In this document: positions 10,257-21,896 of the stretch, one piece after another
Position numbering within the stretch: the first letter of the stretch is position 1
Layout of the letters: each line of letters starts with the position of its first letter
NCBI GenBank assembly: GCA_021432635.1
Contig: MU270030.1
Coordinates: forward strand, 310,001 to 374,000
Reading direction: 5' to 3'
DNA: 64,000 nucleotides
Source: Thozetella sp. PMI_491
Lineage: Eukaryota > Ascomycota > Sordariomycetes > Chaetosphaeriales > Chaetosphaeriaceae
Translations under genes and position numbers: made by a program
Notes under the pieces: model-generated
What the model was told of the DNA's origin: nothing
Seen by the model: only the letters and a program-made list of their open reading frames with translations
Database searches by the model: none

Positions 10257-11234
10257 ATGTCGCGTGCCGTCCTCATTTGTGGAGCCACTGGGAAACAGGG
10301 CGGCTCCGTCATTAGGCATCTTCTCCAGCAGCAAGCCAACTATGAGATTCTTGCCGTCACTCGAGATGCTAAGGCACCGTCTGCAACGCGCCTACTGAAG
10401 CTGTCGCCAAAGATCAAGCTTGTTCAAGGGAATCTGGCCGAGCCGGCCGAGATCTTCAAGACTGCCAAGGGGCTCAGCCAGTCGCCGATCTGGGGCGTCT
10501 TCAGCGTCCAGGTAGCTCCACGATACCCTCACCTAGACGTCTTATGCTCAACTGACCAATCATTCGTCTAGGCTGCGATTGGCAGTAGTGGTGGCGGTGA
10601 GCTCGGCCAAGGTAAAGGTCTTGTTGATGCAGCGATCGCTGCAGGCGCCAAACATTTCGTATACACTTCTGTCGATCGCCATGGCGAAGCATCCATTGAC
10701 AACCCCACGAACATCCCCCATTTTATCAAGAAGCACCAAATCGAGCACCATCTGATCGACAGGAGCAAGAATACTGGCATGGATTGGACGATTCTCCGAC
10801 CCGTGGCCTTCATGGAGAATTTCACAGACAACTTCTTCGGTCGGGTCTTCGCGACGTCGTGGAAAATGGCGTTGAAAGGCAAGCCTCTGCAGCTCGTCGC
10901 CGTCAGCGACATTGGCTTCTTTGCTGCCCATGCCTTGCTCAACCCCGACGAGTTCAAAGGCCGCGCTTTGTCGCTGGCAGGCGATGAGTTGACGATAGAG
11001 CAGATGGGACGCATCTTCAAGGACACAACGGGAAGCGATCTGAAATGGACATACAGCTTCATCTGCTCATTGCTGATGTGGGCGATGAAGGACTTTGGAT
11101 TGATGTTCAAGTGGTTCCACGATGTTGGGTACGCCGCGAACATCTCGGAGCTGAAGAAGATACATCCGGGGCTGAAGGATTTCGAGACATGGCTCAAGAC
11201 GGAGAGCCAGTTCCCCGAAGCTACCAAGCCGTGA
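10257..11234 (+). CDS. NmrA-like NAD(P)-binding protein
   Basis: Exons 10257-10511 and 10572-11234 flank a 60-nt intron (GTAGCT...GTCTAG, phase 0) and code 305 aa, the usual length of the NmrA/HSCARG group. The N-terminal Rossmann motif G9-ATGKQGG starts four residues after the first strand. FVYTSVDRHG and WTILRPVAFMENF match the second half of the atypical SDR fold. The Tyr-x3-Lys pair of catalytic SDRs is not evident in its usual place, so the protein is likely a redox-sensing or binding protein rather than a classic dehydrogenase. NmrA-like proteins can bind transcription factors and respond to NAD(P) state. That the upstream Zn2Cys6 protein is its partner is only inference from proximity. 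Confidence 0.9.
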
Positions 11235-11472
11235 TAGGCAGCCTCTACGGGAGCTAACATGTAACCCTTAGTATTACTAGGTTGGGTACGATCTGCAATG
11301 GGACGTATTGGGATCTATTTGGGCGAGCACGGCGATTATTTAGTGACTAATAGGGAACGCGGCTGTAAAGCAACAGAATAATAATGTGCGCAACTCGATC
11401 GGCGCAGATGAGATATCTCTTGCATAGGAGGGGGCATGGTTGCAAATTCGCTCGTTGTGCTACAATGGGACA

Positions 11473-11630
11473 TGAGCGTACAGAAGGGGACGAAAGGCTG
11501 GAGTTCGACCTCAGGGCCGAAAAGGTAGCAAGAAAAGGCGATGATGTTCCATTATCTCCCATGGTGGGAGGAAAGCTAAGGTAAAGGCTAAGCTAATGGT
11601 GGGGTGGCGCAGCACCGCCACAACGCCACA
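11473..11630 (-). repeat. Left long terminal repeat (3' LTR) of the RIP-degraded retrotransposon
   Basis: 158 bp beginning TG and ending CA, repeated in direct orientation at 21365-21522 with two differences, both of C-to-T type. Just inside lies a purine-rich tract on the minus strand (complement of 11637-11648), where a polypurine tract would be expected. Short inverted arms GTGGCG/CGCCAC lie near its right end. Confidence 0.65.
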
Positions 11631-11899
11631 AGAATGCCCACTTTTCCCAAGGCCAGCACCGACTGGCCGATGCCACTCTTATTTATCTTCGCGATGCTGT
11701 AGCTACCTATTTATCATTATCTATCACTGCTGATCAGGCTCTCTCTCTATACGCTGATTATCTGATAATTATGATGACGATGAAAATAATACAGGCTTTA
11801 AAAATGTAGTCCCGCGAGGTAATGTCTTGTATAAGCTGACCGCTAGTCCCAGATACTCCCAAATCCTCCTGAATTCTTTGAGCATGCGCTACGATTCTG

Positions 11900-14800
11900 C
11901 CTGTATACCCGTTAAACTATAGATTGTAAATATCTTAACTATATACTATTCTCTGTTTTATATTTAATAGTCTAAGAGATTTAGTTATAGATTATATCTA
12001 AGTAGGGGTTGTTAAAGTGTTAGGTCCTGTGATATTAGTCTGGATAATATAGTCTAACTAAATAACTATTATAGTAATAAGTGCTACTATTATAATATAT
12101 TAGATAGCTATTTAGGCTTGTTAACCTATAGGTTAGCTATAATTATAGATGGTGTTAATCACTTTATTAATGTATATAACTATAATCTCGATATGGTGTT
12201 GTCCCTAGTGTTTAACTATAACCTAGTGATTACCTATCTTTTATAGACCTAAAGTGTTTATAATATTAATAGTTAAGAGATTATAATAAAACTAGTGATT
12301 ATCTATTATAATATAACCCTATACTTAGTCTATATCTTTATTATTATCGCTAACTATAATAGGGTTTTCTGGGATATCTTTTAGGTTTTATATTATATTG
12401 TTCTACTCTAGGAGGAAATTAGATAGTCCTAAAGGATTATAAATATCTTAGTTGCTATTTAAAGCTAGGTTTTTATTTGCTATATTATTTTCTAGTATTA
12501 AGTCAGGTAGTTTTATAATATATTGTCTAATTAAATTACCTATAAGGGTGATGTCTTTATTAGTATTTTTATTTACTTATTAATATTAAATGTTTTAACC
12601 CTAAATAAGACTAAGAAAAACCCTTTTACCTAGATAATTAAGTTAGTTTTAGTTTATATAGGCTATTATCTTCTTATAAGTAGTGGGAAAGCTAAGTCTA
12701 TATAGAAAAATATAATAAAGAATAATATTATCCTAGTTGTTAATAATATAAATCAATTACTTTTAAGGTATAACTTAATAAGGTATATAACTATATTAAA
12801 TACAGCCTAATATTAAAACTATTATAAGTATATAAGGGGTTATAGTATATATTTAGGGGTTCTCTCTTATATAATAAGAATAATATATTATATTCTCTAA
12901 AAGGTTAAAGTTTAGATTATTATTAAGTATCTACTTAATATATGCTATATATAGTTAGAGTTGTAGTAACTCCTAGATATATTTAAAAGCTAGGTATTAT
13001 AAGGCATAAACCAATATAAAATCAAGAGTTTATCCACTTTATAAAGGATTATTCACCTTATTATAATAAATATACTGATTTATTAGATTTATAGTAATAT
13101 TATATATATAAAGGGCTTATTTAAATATATAAATTATATATATAAAAGTATTAGCTTAGTTAATCTATTGATTGTAAAATATATAAAAATATTAGACTAT
13201 TATAGGCTTAAGTTAAGTATATTAGGCGTATAAAGTATTTAATATAACCATTAAGATTAAGTATAGACTATCTATAAGTATATAATAGTTCTCTCTAATA
13301 TTTATATCAACCTAAAAAGTAGCTTAGTCTTTTCTAGGCAGGGTATTAAATCAAATAAGCTAGCTACTTATAATATCTCCCTTAATCTATTTATTTATAT
13401 TATAGTTTACTAGTTAAGCTATTATCTTAGATACTTTTAAATAGTCTTAAAAAGTCTAAGAGTCTTTTAAAGAAATAACTAAATATTAAAAAGAAGGTGA
13501 AAAGTGTTTAGGAATAGTATTTAATAAGGTAAGTATAATAAATTATTAGATAGATATTAACTAGTATTATAAAGGTGTTTTACCTGATTAAGTGTAATAA
13601 GTTAGGGATAAATCTTAAAACTATAATTCTAATAATTACTAATAGCTTGTTAATAGTATAAAAGGGTATATTATTATTAAAAAAGTAAATAATAGGTTAT
13701 ATAATAAGATTACTTCTTAAATAATTAGTGTTAGATAGTAAGAAGTAGAGTCTTATCTACTATTATTACTAGATAGTGATATAATATGTCTAATAATAAT
13801 TTTAAGAGGAGAGGAATAACTCTAAATCTTTATAATATACTTAGCTTATACTATTAGATTTAAGACCTTATAACTAATTTTTACTATTTAATAGATAGTC
13901 TAGGTTTTAACTCTAGTATATATAAGTTAAAATCCTCCTCTTTATTATAATAACTTTTATCCTCTTTATTCTTAACTAATATATACTCTTTATATTAAGT
14001 TAGACTTAAGGCTGACTACTCTTACTCCTAGCTTATTATACTTGTCTTATGTTTAATATAAATCTTAATATTATTAATATATATCTTTTAGTGTTTCTTT
14101 TATATTACTAGGTTAATAATTTATATAGATACTAGTAATACTTATACTACTACCTCTTAAGGTCTTATTTATTAAGGGTAAAATATAAGTATCTTTTAAT
14201 TATTATATTAACCTAGTATTATATCTCCTTAAAAGTATTATAATAATATATTATGTTTTAAATTAATATATTCCTAAACTAGGACTTTATTCTTAAATAA
14301 GTACTTAAGATATATAAGCATAATATTAATCAGACTATTTTCCCTTATAGTCTCTCTCTACTCTATAATTACTTACTCTAAGTTATCTAGGGTTAACCCT
14401 TTTTTAATTAAAGCCTTAATAATTATTACCTCTTTTATTTCCTTATTCCTCTTTTTTAATACTTTAAGATTATCTAAAAGACTCTTAAATTATAATATCT
14501 ACCTTAATATTACCTTTACTAAAGTATAAGATAATCTACTAGAGATTTAGCGGTTTATATCTAGTATAATCTCCTCTAATACTATTAGTTATCTATTTAG
14601 GTTATTATATACTTATTACCTAACTTATTTCTTAAGCTATTTCTTAACTATTTTTATTATTACCTTAGACAACTTTATTAACTATAGGCTATATAATAGG
14701 CTATAGATTACTAATATACCTTACTATTTAAAGTAAGCCTTTACCTCTCTAGTATAAAAATATTTCACATTATTACTATAGACTTAACAAGGATACCTAA

Positions 14801-17800
14801 AGATAAGAGTTACCTTTTTCTAACTATTTAGGATAATTCCTGCTAATAACTCCCTTATTATATTTATATAAATAAATTTTAAATAGTAGTTAATTATAAC
14901 ATAAAAATAGGTACTCTTATTAAATCTAACTGGCTTAATAAGGCTGTTAAAGTCTATATCTACTAAGTCCTAAGGCAAAAGGGCAACTACTCTTTAAAAT
15001 AATCCTCTAAGGGAAAGTTTAGGTCTTACTAAATAATATATTTTATAACTTTAAGTGTATTTATTGATATCTATATATCTTATTAGCTATTAGAATTTTT
15101 TAATTAAGGTTCTTAATGTAATAGTAGTTATAAAGTACCCATGTCTATTATATACCCACGCTATAGTTTTCCCCACTTCGCTTAGGAAGATACACCAAGC
15201 GTATGTCCCTACCCTCTTAATATAAACAAGGTTGTTACTAACAACCCTAAATTTCATGCTTAATTTATAAATTTATCTTTTCTCTATAGAATTCTTTCTA
15301 GTAATACCTTTAGATCCTTCTAAGAGGTAAGTCGTCACCCCCTTATACTATTTATATTTATAGTATTAGGCTATTATATATTACCCTGCTATAGTCCTAA
15401 AGCATATAGGACTTATTAGGAGACAAACAGCCTAAATAGATAACAACTGTATAATATAGGTTTATATAAAGGGGAGCTTGCCAGAGTCCTTACAGTCAGT
15501 AAAAGTTATTATTGTTCCCCTTAGTTAAGACAAACCATCTATAATCTTTATAATCCTAATAGTGTTAGGTCAGTGCACAACTTAGAGGTTGTATTTACAT
15601 AGTTGCTCTATCTATTGTACTAGTCGTCCTACAGGCTCACTGTTAACTGTAAAAGTACTTAATAGATTAAGGTGATCTATATATACTATTATAGGGTAGG
15701 GGGAATCCTATATAATATATTTACATTCTACTAAAGCTTATATTAGTCCTAAAGCCTTCTATTCACTAGTATAGTATCTTATTTTAGTATTAGTTAGCCT
15801 TTATAATATAAAGGAGAGAATATCAACTAAAATTATTAGCTTATTAGTGACTTATATCCCTTTTAAACAATTCCTTAGTTATAGTAAAACTATACCTATA
15901 CTAGTGCTAAACATATCTATAGCAATATAAAATTATCTTATTAAGTCTAGAGTCTTAATTGCTTTTATCTACACCTACTTACAAATATATATAAATACTT
16001 TTATATGTTCCTTTATCTATTCCTACTCCTTAAAGACCTATTCTTACTGTTTAAATTCTTATCCTATATTTATAGTTTTATTAACTTATCTTATATAAGC
16101 TATCTTTAAAATAAAGGTTTAATTAGTCTATCTAGGGATATATTAGTATAGATAAGGGGTAAGCTAAAAAAAAAAGTTAAGTTCTACTAGATATATTAGA
16201 TAATTCTTAGGCTTTACCTATTCTCTAAAACACTCCTAATACCTTTAAAAGGGTTATATCTCCCCACTACTTAATTTAAAGCCTAAGGCTATAATTTAAT
16301 CTATAAATAACACTATCTTTTTAAGAGATAAGGTAATTAAGATAAAAATTAAACAAAAGAAGTATTAATTATAAAAGAAGTTGAAAAGGTAATTAAATAA
16401 CTCGCTAGATATAATATAATTATTAATAAAGGAGTTAAAGGACACTCTCTATTTTAAATAGTACCTAAATAAGCTCTTAAGTCTTAGTCCCTTACGTCTT
16501 AGTGGTATAAGCCACGCCTTAAATCTTATATTAGTAAAAATATAATATATATATAATACCCTAGTCATCCTCTAAGGTATATATTAGTTAATATATTAGG
16601 TATTTAAAGTGATAAATAACGTTATATATTCTAAGTCTTTAGCTATTTATATAGCTTAGTATCTATATACTGTATCACCTTAAAAAAAGACTGAGTACTA
16701 TCTTAGAGAAGTTATTTAGAAAACACCTTCTCAGTTATATATTAGCTATTAAGGTTTAATTATTGCTGAGTTAACTAGTCGGTAATCTATTACTACTCTA
16801 AGCTCTTTATTCTTCTTTACTAGGAACTATAAGTATACCACCTATGTGGAGATACCTATCTCTATCTATCTAACTGCTTTTATTTATAGAAAGATTTAGT
16901 ATAAAAAGTCTTATTCTTATAGGGTGTATTATAGTTGTTTTAACTAGTATAGGATTATGTCTGGATTTAATATAACTTAATATTCTACTAAGTCTATAGG
17001 CTTAATATCTTTTAACTTAAATATAAAAATATCTCTTTATATATATATTAGTCTTACTGTTTATTATTATTACTCTAGGATCTTATAAAATCCTCTTAGA
17101 TTAATATCACTCTAGTTAAACTATTTATTAACTTATATCTATAAGTTTATTAATAGTATATATTATTTTAGTTAATGATTAATTTCCCTGTTTAAAACTC
17201 TTTTTTATACTATAGCTATTATTATATAAACCCTTTTCTTACTTATCTTATAATAATTTAGATTAAGGGCTTTATTAGTTAAGGGCTTTATTATAGGGTA
17301 AAATATTAGATTATGTTTTAACTACCTATAAAGATTATATTAATCACTAAGTTTATCTAATACTATTAATACTAGCTTACTATTATAAATACTATTAATT
17401 ACTAAAATAGATTGACTAATATTATTATAAAGGCTTACCTAAAGTAATAAGTAAAACTATATTCTCTTTTAATCCTATCGTTAAAAAGGTATTATCACTA
17501 TATTATTACCTATCTCTAGGAGACAGCTAATAATGTTAAAGTTATAATTATTTATAGGTCTTCCTACTAAGGCTATAATAACTATCTTATTAATAATTAC
17601 ATTTGTTGGTTCAATACTGGGATCCTATTCATGGGGTAAAACAAAGGGCTAAAACTGGTTCATACTGTTGGTCTGGTCTTCTCTGTGTATCTAGTGGAAA
17701 GCAGTCTAGGAGCTCCAGAGAGCTCTTAAATAGCTTCCATCTTGATCACGTGGTTGCTCCCCACGTGGCTCCCATGGAGCTTCCAGCTCCCATATCCACA

Positions 17801-20800
17801 GCGAGCGAGCGCTGCGAATCTACTGTTCCAACAACATTATATAATAATATTATAAACCACAATCAAGTTAGATAAAGAATTAAGTTATTAGTATAATCTA
17901 GGATAACAATAATAATAAGGTTAAAATATACCTATTAATTATTATTATAGGGTTCTCTAAGCATTATACTTTAGCTAACCCTTTTAGCCTAGCTAACTAT
18001 TAATTTTTTAATCCCCTTTTCTCCTACTCTCTAACTTTAACTATATTTAAAAGTTCCTCTTATATTAAAATATCCACTAGCTTAAAATCCTCCTTTTCCT
18101 AATTAGTATCACTTAAGGATTTACTGTCTAATTCTACTAGGTTATTTAGCTCTAGGATAATCTAAGGTACTTTTAGATTACTATATTTACTATTTTTAAA
18201 ATAATCTCACAATAAAATACTAATCTTATATCTATCAACCCTAGTTATAGTTAAGTAATTACTATAGTAGTTTATATAGGCTCTTACTTAGTATAGCTAT
18301 CCTTTACCTAGAATAATATTATATATATTACTTTACCTAGTAATATATATATAAATATAGGATAAGATACTATATATAATTAAGGGGAAAATAATATAGT
18401 ATATAAGTATAATAATTAAGTTATTAGCTATCTTTAGTTTATATTTTCCTTTTAAAAGGGTTATTCTTAATCTATATCTTTTTACTATAGATAGACTAAT
18501 TAGTTTAAATAATAAGCTATAATTAATTATATAACCTCTTATATATATTTTATAGATATCTTCCTTAATATATTATAAGTAAAAATATCTCCTCTTACTA
18601 CCTACTTAGTCCTTATATACTATATTTAGGAGTTATACCACTAATATTAATCAGCCTTAGTCCCTAGTAAACTTATATATATATACTCTACTATATCTAA
18701 TAGTCTTTATTAGTCTTATTAAATATATAAACTATACTTAGATTTAAAGAGAGTGATTTAATAGCTAGGTAAGTAATATTAACACACTAGTATTATAAAG
18801 CTACTCGTTTAAATACTACCTTTTTATCTAATCTAATATAATATAAATAGGAATAGTGTCTTTTTATTATAAAGACTTTAAGACGCTTCTAGAGGAATGT
18901 TTATTTATCTCTTGTTTTATAGCTTATAATATCTCTTTTACTTCTCTTAGCTTTTAGCTTTTATTAATATAAGGGTATAAAAACTATACTTACTTTTTAA
19001 GAAGAACTATAGATTTATTAGTTTGTCTTACTAATAAGCCTAATAATAAGTATAAAGTATTAGGGGGTATTACTATTATAATCTTATTTTTAAGAGGCTA
19101 GTCTTTTATAATAATATCTGCTTTTACTTCTTCTAATACTTTAATATACTTGCTACTCCTGTTATTACTTGACTTAGCTATAAAAGACAGTATTTGTATA
19201 GACCTGCCTATATTATTATTCTTATTAGTACTGTCCCTATTATAAGGAGATTCTATAGGTGTCTTAACCTATTTAATCACTAGGGTTAATAAGCTACTTA
19301 TCTCTTAGACTATTATAATATTTGCTATAACTCTTATAGTAAAAGGTCTTATAGCCTTTATTATTATTACCTATACTAGTTTGTTATTTAATTCTAGAGG
19401 GATAGGCTGTTTTATCTTTAAATACTTTATTATCTAATCTCTCTTTACTTTTAGTTATAATAAAAGAGTGTATTAGTTTATATAGTATCTGTCTAAGTAA
19501 TTATAATATACTACTTATTATTATAATTTTTTATATGATCTAGTTTAAGTGTATTTATTTATCTAGTTTTTAATACTATATATATCTTAGCTATTATATT
19601 ATGCCTATTTATAATAACCCTAGGACAGCTATTAATAAGGTTATAACTAGCTTTATCCTACTTATTAGATTGGGTTTAAATATTAGTGTGTTAGGTTTAA
19701 CATATATATTTAGTTATTATCCTAATATATTACAGGGATTCTTCTTATTATTACTACCTTAGATATAGGGTATATTTGTTATAAGTATTTATAAGACTAT
19801 TTATAAAAAGGGGGTGTCTATCTTATAGGAGGACTAGTATATATCTATTAGTTATAAGGGCTATACTAGTAAGGAGAAAATCTTACTAAGATTATTTCCT
19901 CCTGTAAAGCCTTTAGGGTTTTTATTGTCTTAGCTATAAATTCTTCTATAGGTATAACCTTACTTTTAAATCCTTTAAAACACTCTAATAGATCTAAGAA
20001 TAGATTGTCTTCCTACTTAGGTTATATAATATAGCTAATAATTATATCTTAAATATTATTAAAGGTAGTTATATCTACTATCTAACTATTCTTATCTATA
20101 TACTTCTTAGTATAAAGGCGATCTCCTATATATTTTTAAAGCTATATATTAGTATTACTATTATATAACTATATATATAGATAATCTTATAAGTCTTTTA
20201 GCTGACTAGTATTATACTAATATACTAGTTTAAAAGCATGGTCTATATACTTATATAGTAACTTATTATTATACTTTATAAATAAGTAGATCTAAGCCCC
20301 TAGGCCCTAGTTATAGTTACAAGTCTTTAGCTTAAACTATATATAGAACAGTTCTATCAACTTACCCTATTACTAGTTCTTAGATAAAAGCTTAAGATAT
20401 TATTTCTCATAAGTATCACCCTATAGACTAGTATAAAAAGCTACTCTCCACTCTTTATCATTAAAGTCATTATCTCCCCATATAATTTAGGCTATATATA
20501 GGTTGATATCTTCCAGGTACTCCTAGGGGTCCTCTCCTAAAAGCCTTATAAACATACCTCTAAATTTAACAGGCATATTAGGTAGTAATTATATATGTAT
20601 AAAATCAAGTGTATCTTATAGTAAAAAGGCTAAGGATAAAGTTAGGATTAAAATAGAGATACTTTAGGTAAATTTATAATATGGAAGACTTTACTCTCCT
20701 ATAAGCTCCTAGATATTCCTAGATACCCCTAATATAACTAGAAAGGATTTAACATGTAATTAGTTGTAATTAACAGTAATATTTAAAGTGCTTAATATCT

Positions 20801-20930
20801 ATGCTAGCTCACCTGTTATAACTAGGAGGTAATCTATTAATACTTGCTTAGTATATAGTAATAATAAGCTACTTAATATATATTAGATAACTTATTTTCT
20901 TTAGGTTATCCTTTAAGGGATTTTCTAAAT
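11900..20930. other. AT-saturated RIP block
   Basis: Composition changes abruptly near 11.9 kb and returns to normal near 20.93 kb. In between, the sequence is almost entirely A, T and scattered G or C in TA-rich words, with CpA and TpG strongly depleted in favour of TpA. Stops are in all frames. This is the expected result of repeat-induced point mutation on a multicopy element. Apart from the retrotransposon remains and the solo LTR, nothing functional can be read. Confidence 0.85.
17604..17833. repeat. Solo LTR, 230 bp, with 5-bp target-site duplication
   Basis: An island of normal base composition inside the AT block. It starts TGTTGG and ends CCAACA, the canonical TG...CA inverted ends of an LTR. 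It is flanked directly by ACATT on both sides (17599-17603 and 17834-17838), the 5-bp duplication left by retroviral-type integration. No second copy is seen in the window, so the internal part was presumably lost by LTR-LTR recombination. The family differs from the element it sits in. It looks unmutated by RIP, as expected for a repeat shorter than RIP usually detects. It landed after, or survived, the mutation of its surroundings. Confidence 0.85.
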
Positions 20931-21364
20931 AATATTTCCAACTTCCCCAGCTCCCAGTGGTTAATTCCTCCAGAAGGAAAGCCTAATTATTACAGGAGAA
21001 AGGATGGTGGAGTGGTTTATGTATGTTAATATCACCCTTGTTATTCAGCAAGTACTTAGCAACTACTGTTAGTAGAGGGTAAACAAATAAAAGAGAATCA
21101 GTTTTTAATAGGTGTCGAAAGACTTAAGAGGATATAGTTCACACAGACAGCGTCACCACATTAGCAACGTTTAAGATTGCTCTGGTACTCCCTAATCTTC
21201 CCAGAGGGTTCTGGATCGTGTTAGAGGTAAGGGGGGTTGGTACTCGGCCTGTAATAGTCTGGGATCTAGAGAATTACTCTTATTCTCAACAAGAGATAGG
21301 ATGATAAACAACAAAAAGAAAAATACAGGACACCAAAGAGGTTCCCAGCTCCTCTACCATTAAA

Positions 21365-21522
21365 TGAGCGTATAGAAGGGGACGAAAGGCTGGAGTTCGA
21401 CCTCAGGGCCGAAAAGGTAGCAAGAAAAGGCGATGATGTTCTATTATCTCCCATGGTGGGAGGAAAGCTAAGGTAAAGGCTAAGCTAATGGTGGGGTGGC
21501 GCAGCACCGCCACAACGCCACA
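21365..21522 (-). repeat. Right long terminal repeat (5' LTR) of the RIP-degraded retrotransposon
   Basis: Direct repeat of 11473-11630, same length and about 99 percent identical. The 430 bases on its inner side (20.93-21.36 kb) are of normal composition and would be the element's untranslated leader before gag. Outward, the sequence 21523-21896 is ordinary intergenic DNA before the DUF4246 gene. Confidence 0.65.
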
Positions 21523-21896
21523 GACGCCTCGGACCCCTCTTGACCTTATAGAGTGGGGAGGATGCCTAGAGGTAGGTTTCACAAGAATCCATACGGAGGC
21601 TAGGTAAGGCAACTTAGGTAAGGATGCCTATGGTTACCTGTGAGTAGGCCAATCTAGGGCTGGGGAAGTGATAAACCCGCCAGGGAAATCGTCGGACCTT
21701 ACCCTTGCTGCCTGGGGTTGGAAGCGAATCAGCACGCTTAGCGGCATTCGGCACCTACTTGTTCCTGCCGTGCCGCAGCTTTTGGGAGTGTCCACAATGG
21801 AGACTCTGTGTCCCCGAAAACATCAAAGGCTAGGTTCATTCGAGACAATCCAACTATCTGTTGCCCCTCTCAATCACTCCCTAAAAAGAAGCATCA

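Larger units (their letters stand above)
11473..21522 (-). mobile_element. Broken LTR retrotransposon, Ty3/gypsy-like, heavily RIP-mutated
   Basis: About 10 kb, read on the minus strand between the two 158-bp repeats. A primer-binding-site candidate (TGGTAGAGGAGC, complement of 21348-21359) is five bases inside the right LTR. Going inward there are gag-like remains at about 20.39-20.60 kb, an RNase H-like region at about 15.54-15.92 kb, and an integrase zinc-binding region at about 15.03-15.17 kb. The order RNase H then integrase is that of Ty3/gypsy pol. No frame stays open; the coding part is broken at many dozens of places. The near-identical LTRs suggest a recent insertion, with the inside mutated afterwards. 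No matching target-site duplication is seen at the outer edges. A second element's solo LTR is inserted at 17604-17833. Confidence 0.75.

Noticed and set aside
11347-11584. Matching short frames here and at 21266-21454 that look like a duplicated small protein
   Set aside because: The shared peptide comes from the 158-bp repeat itself, which is better explained as an LTR.
12000-12060. Similarity to 21225-21280 (purine stretch followed by a TGTAATAG-like start), a possible second LTR pair
   Set aside because: The match is short and gapped, and the positions relative to the outer repeats are not symmetrical.
17603-17875. 90-codon frame in the GC-normal island
   Set aside because: The island is a solo LTR by its ends and target duplication; the frame is incidental.
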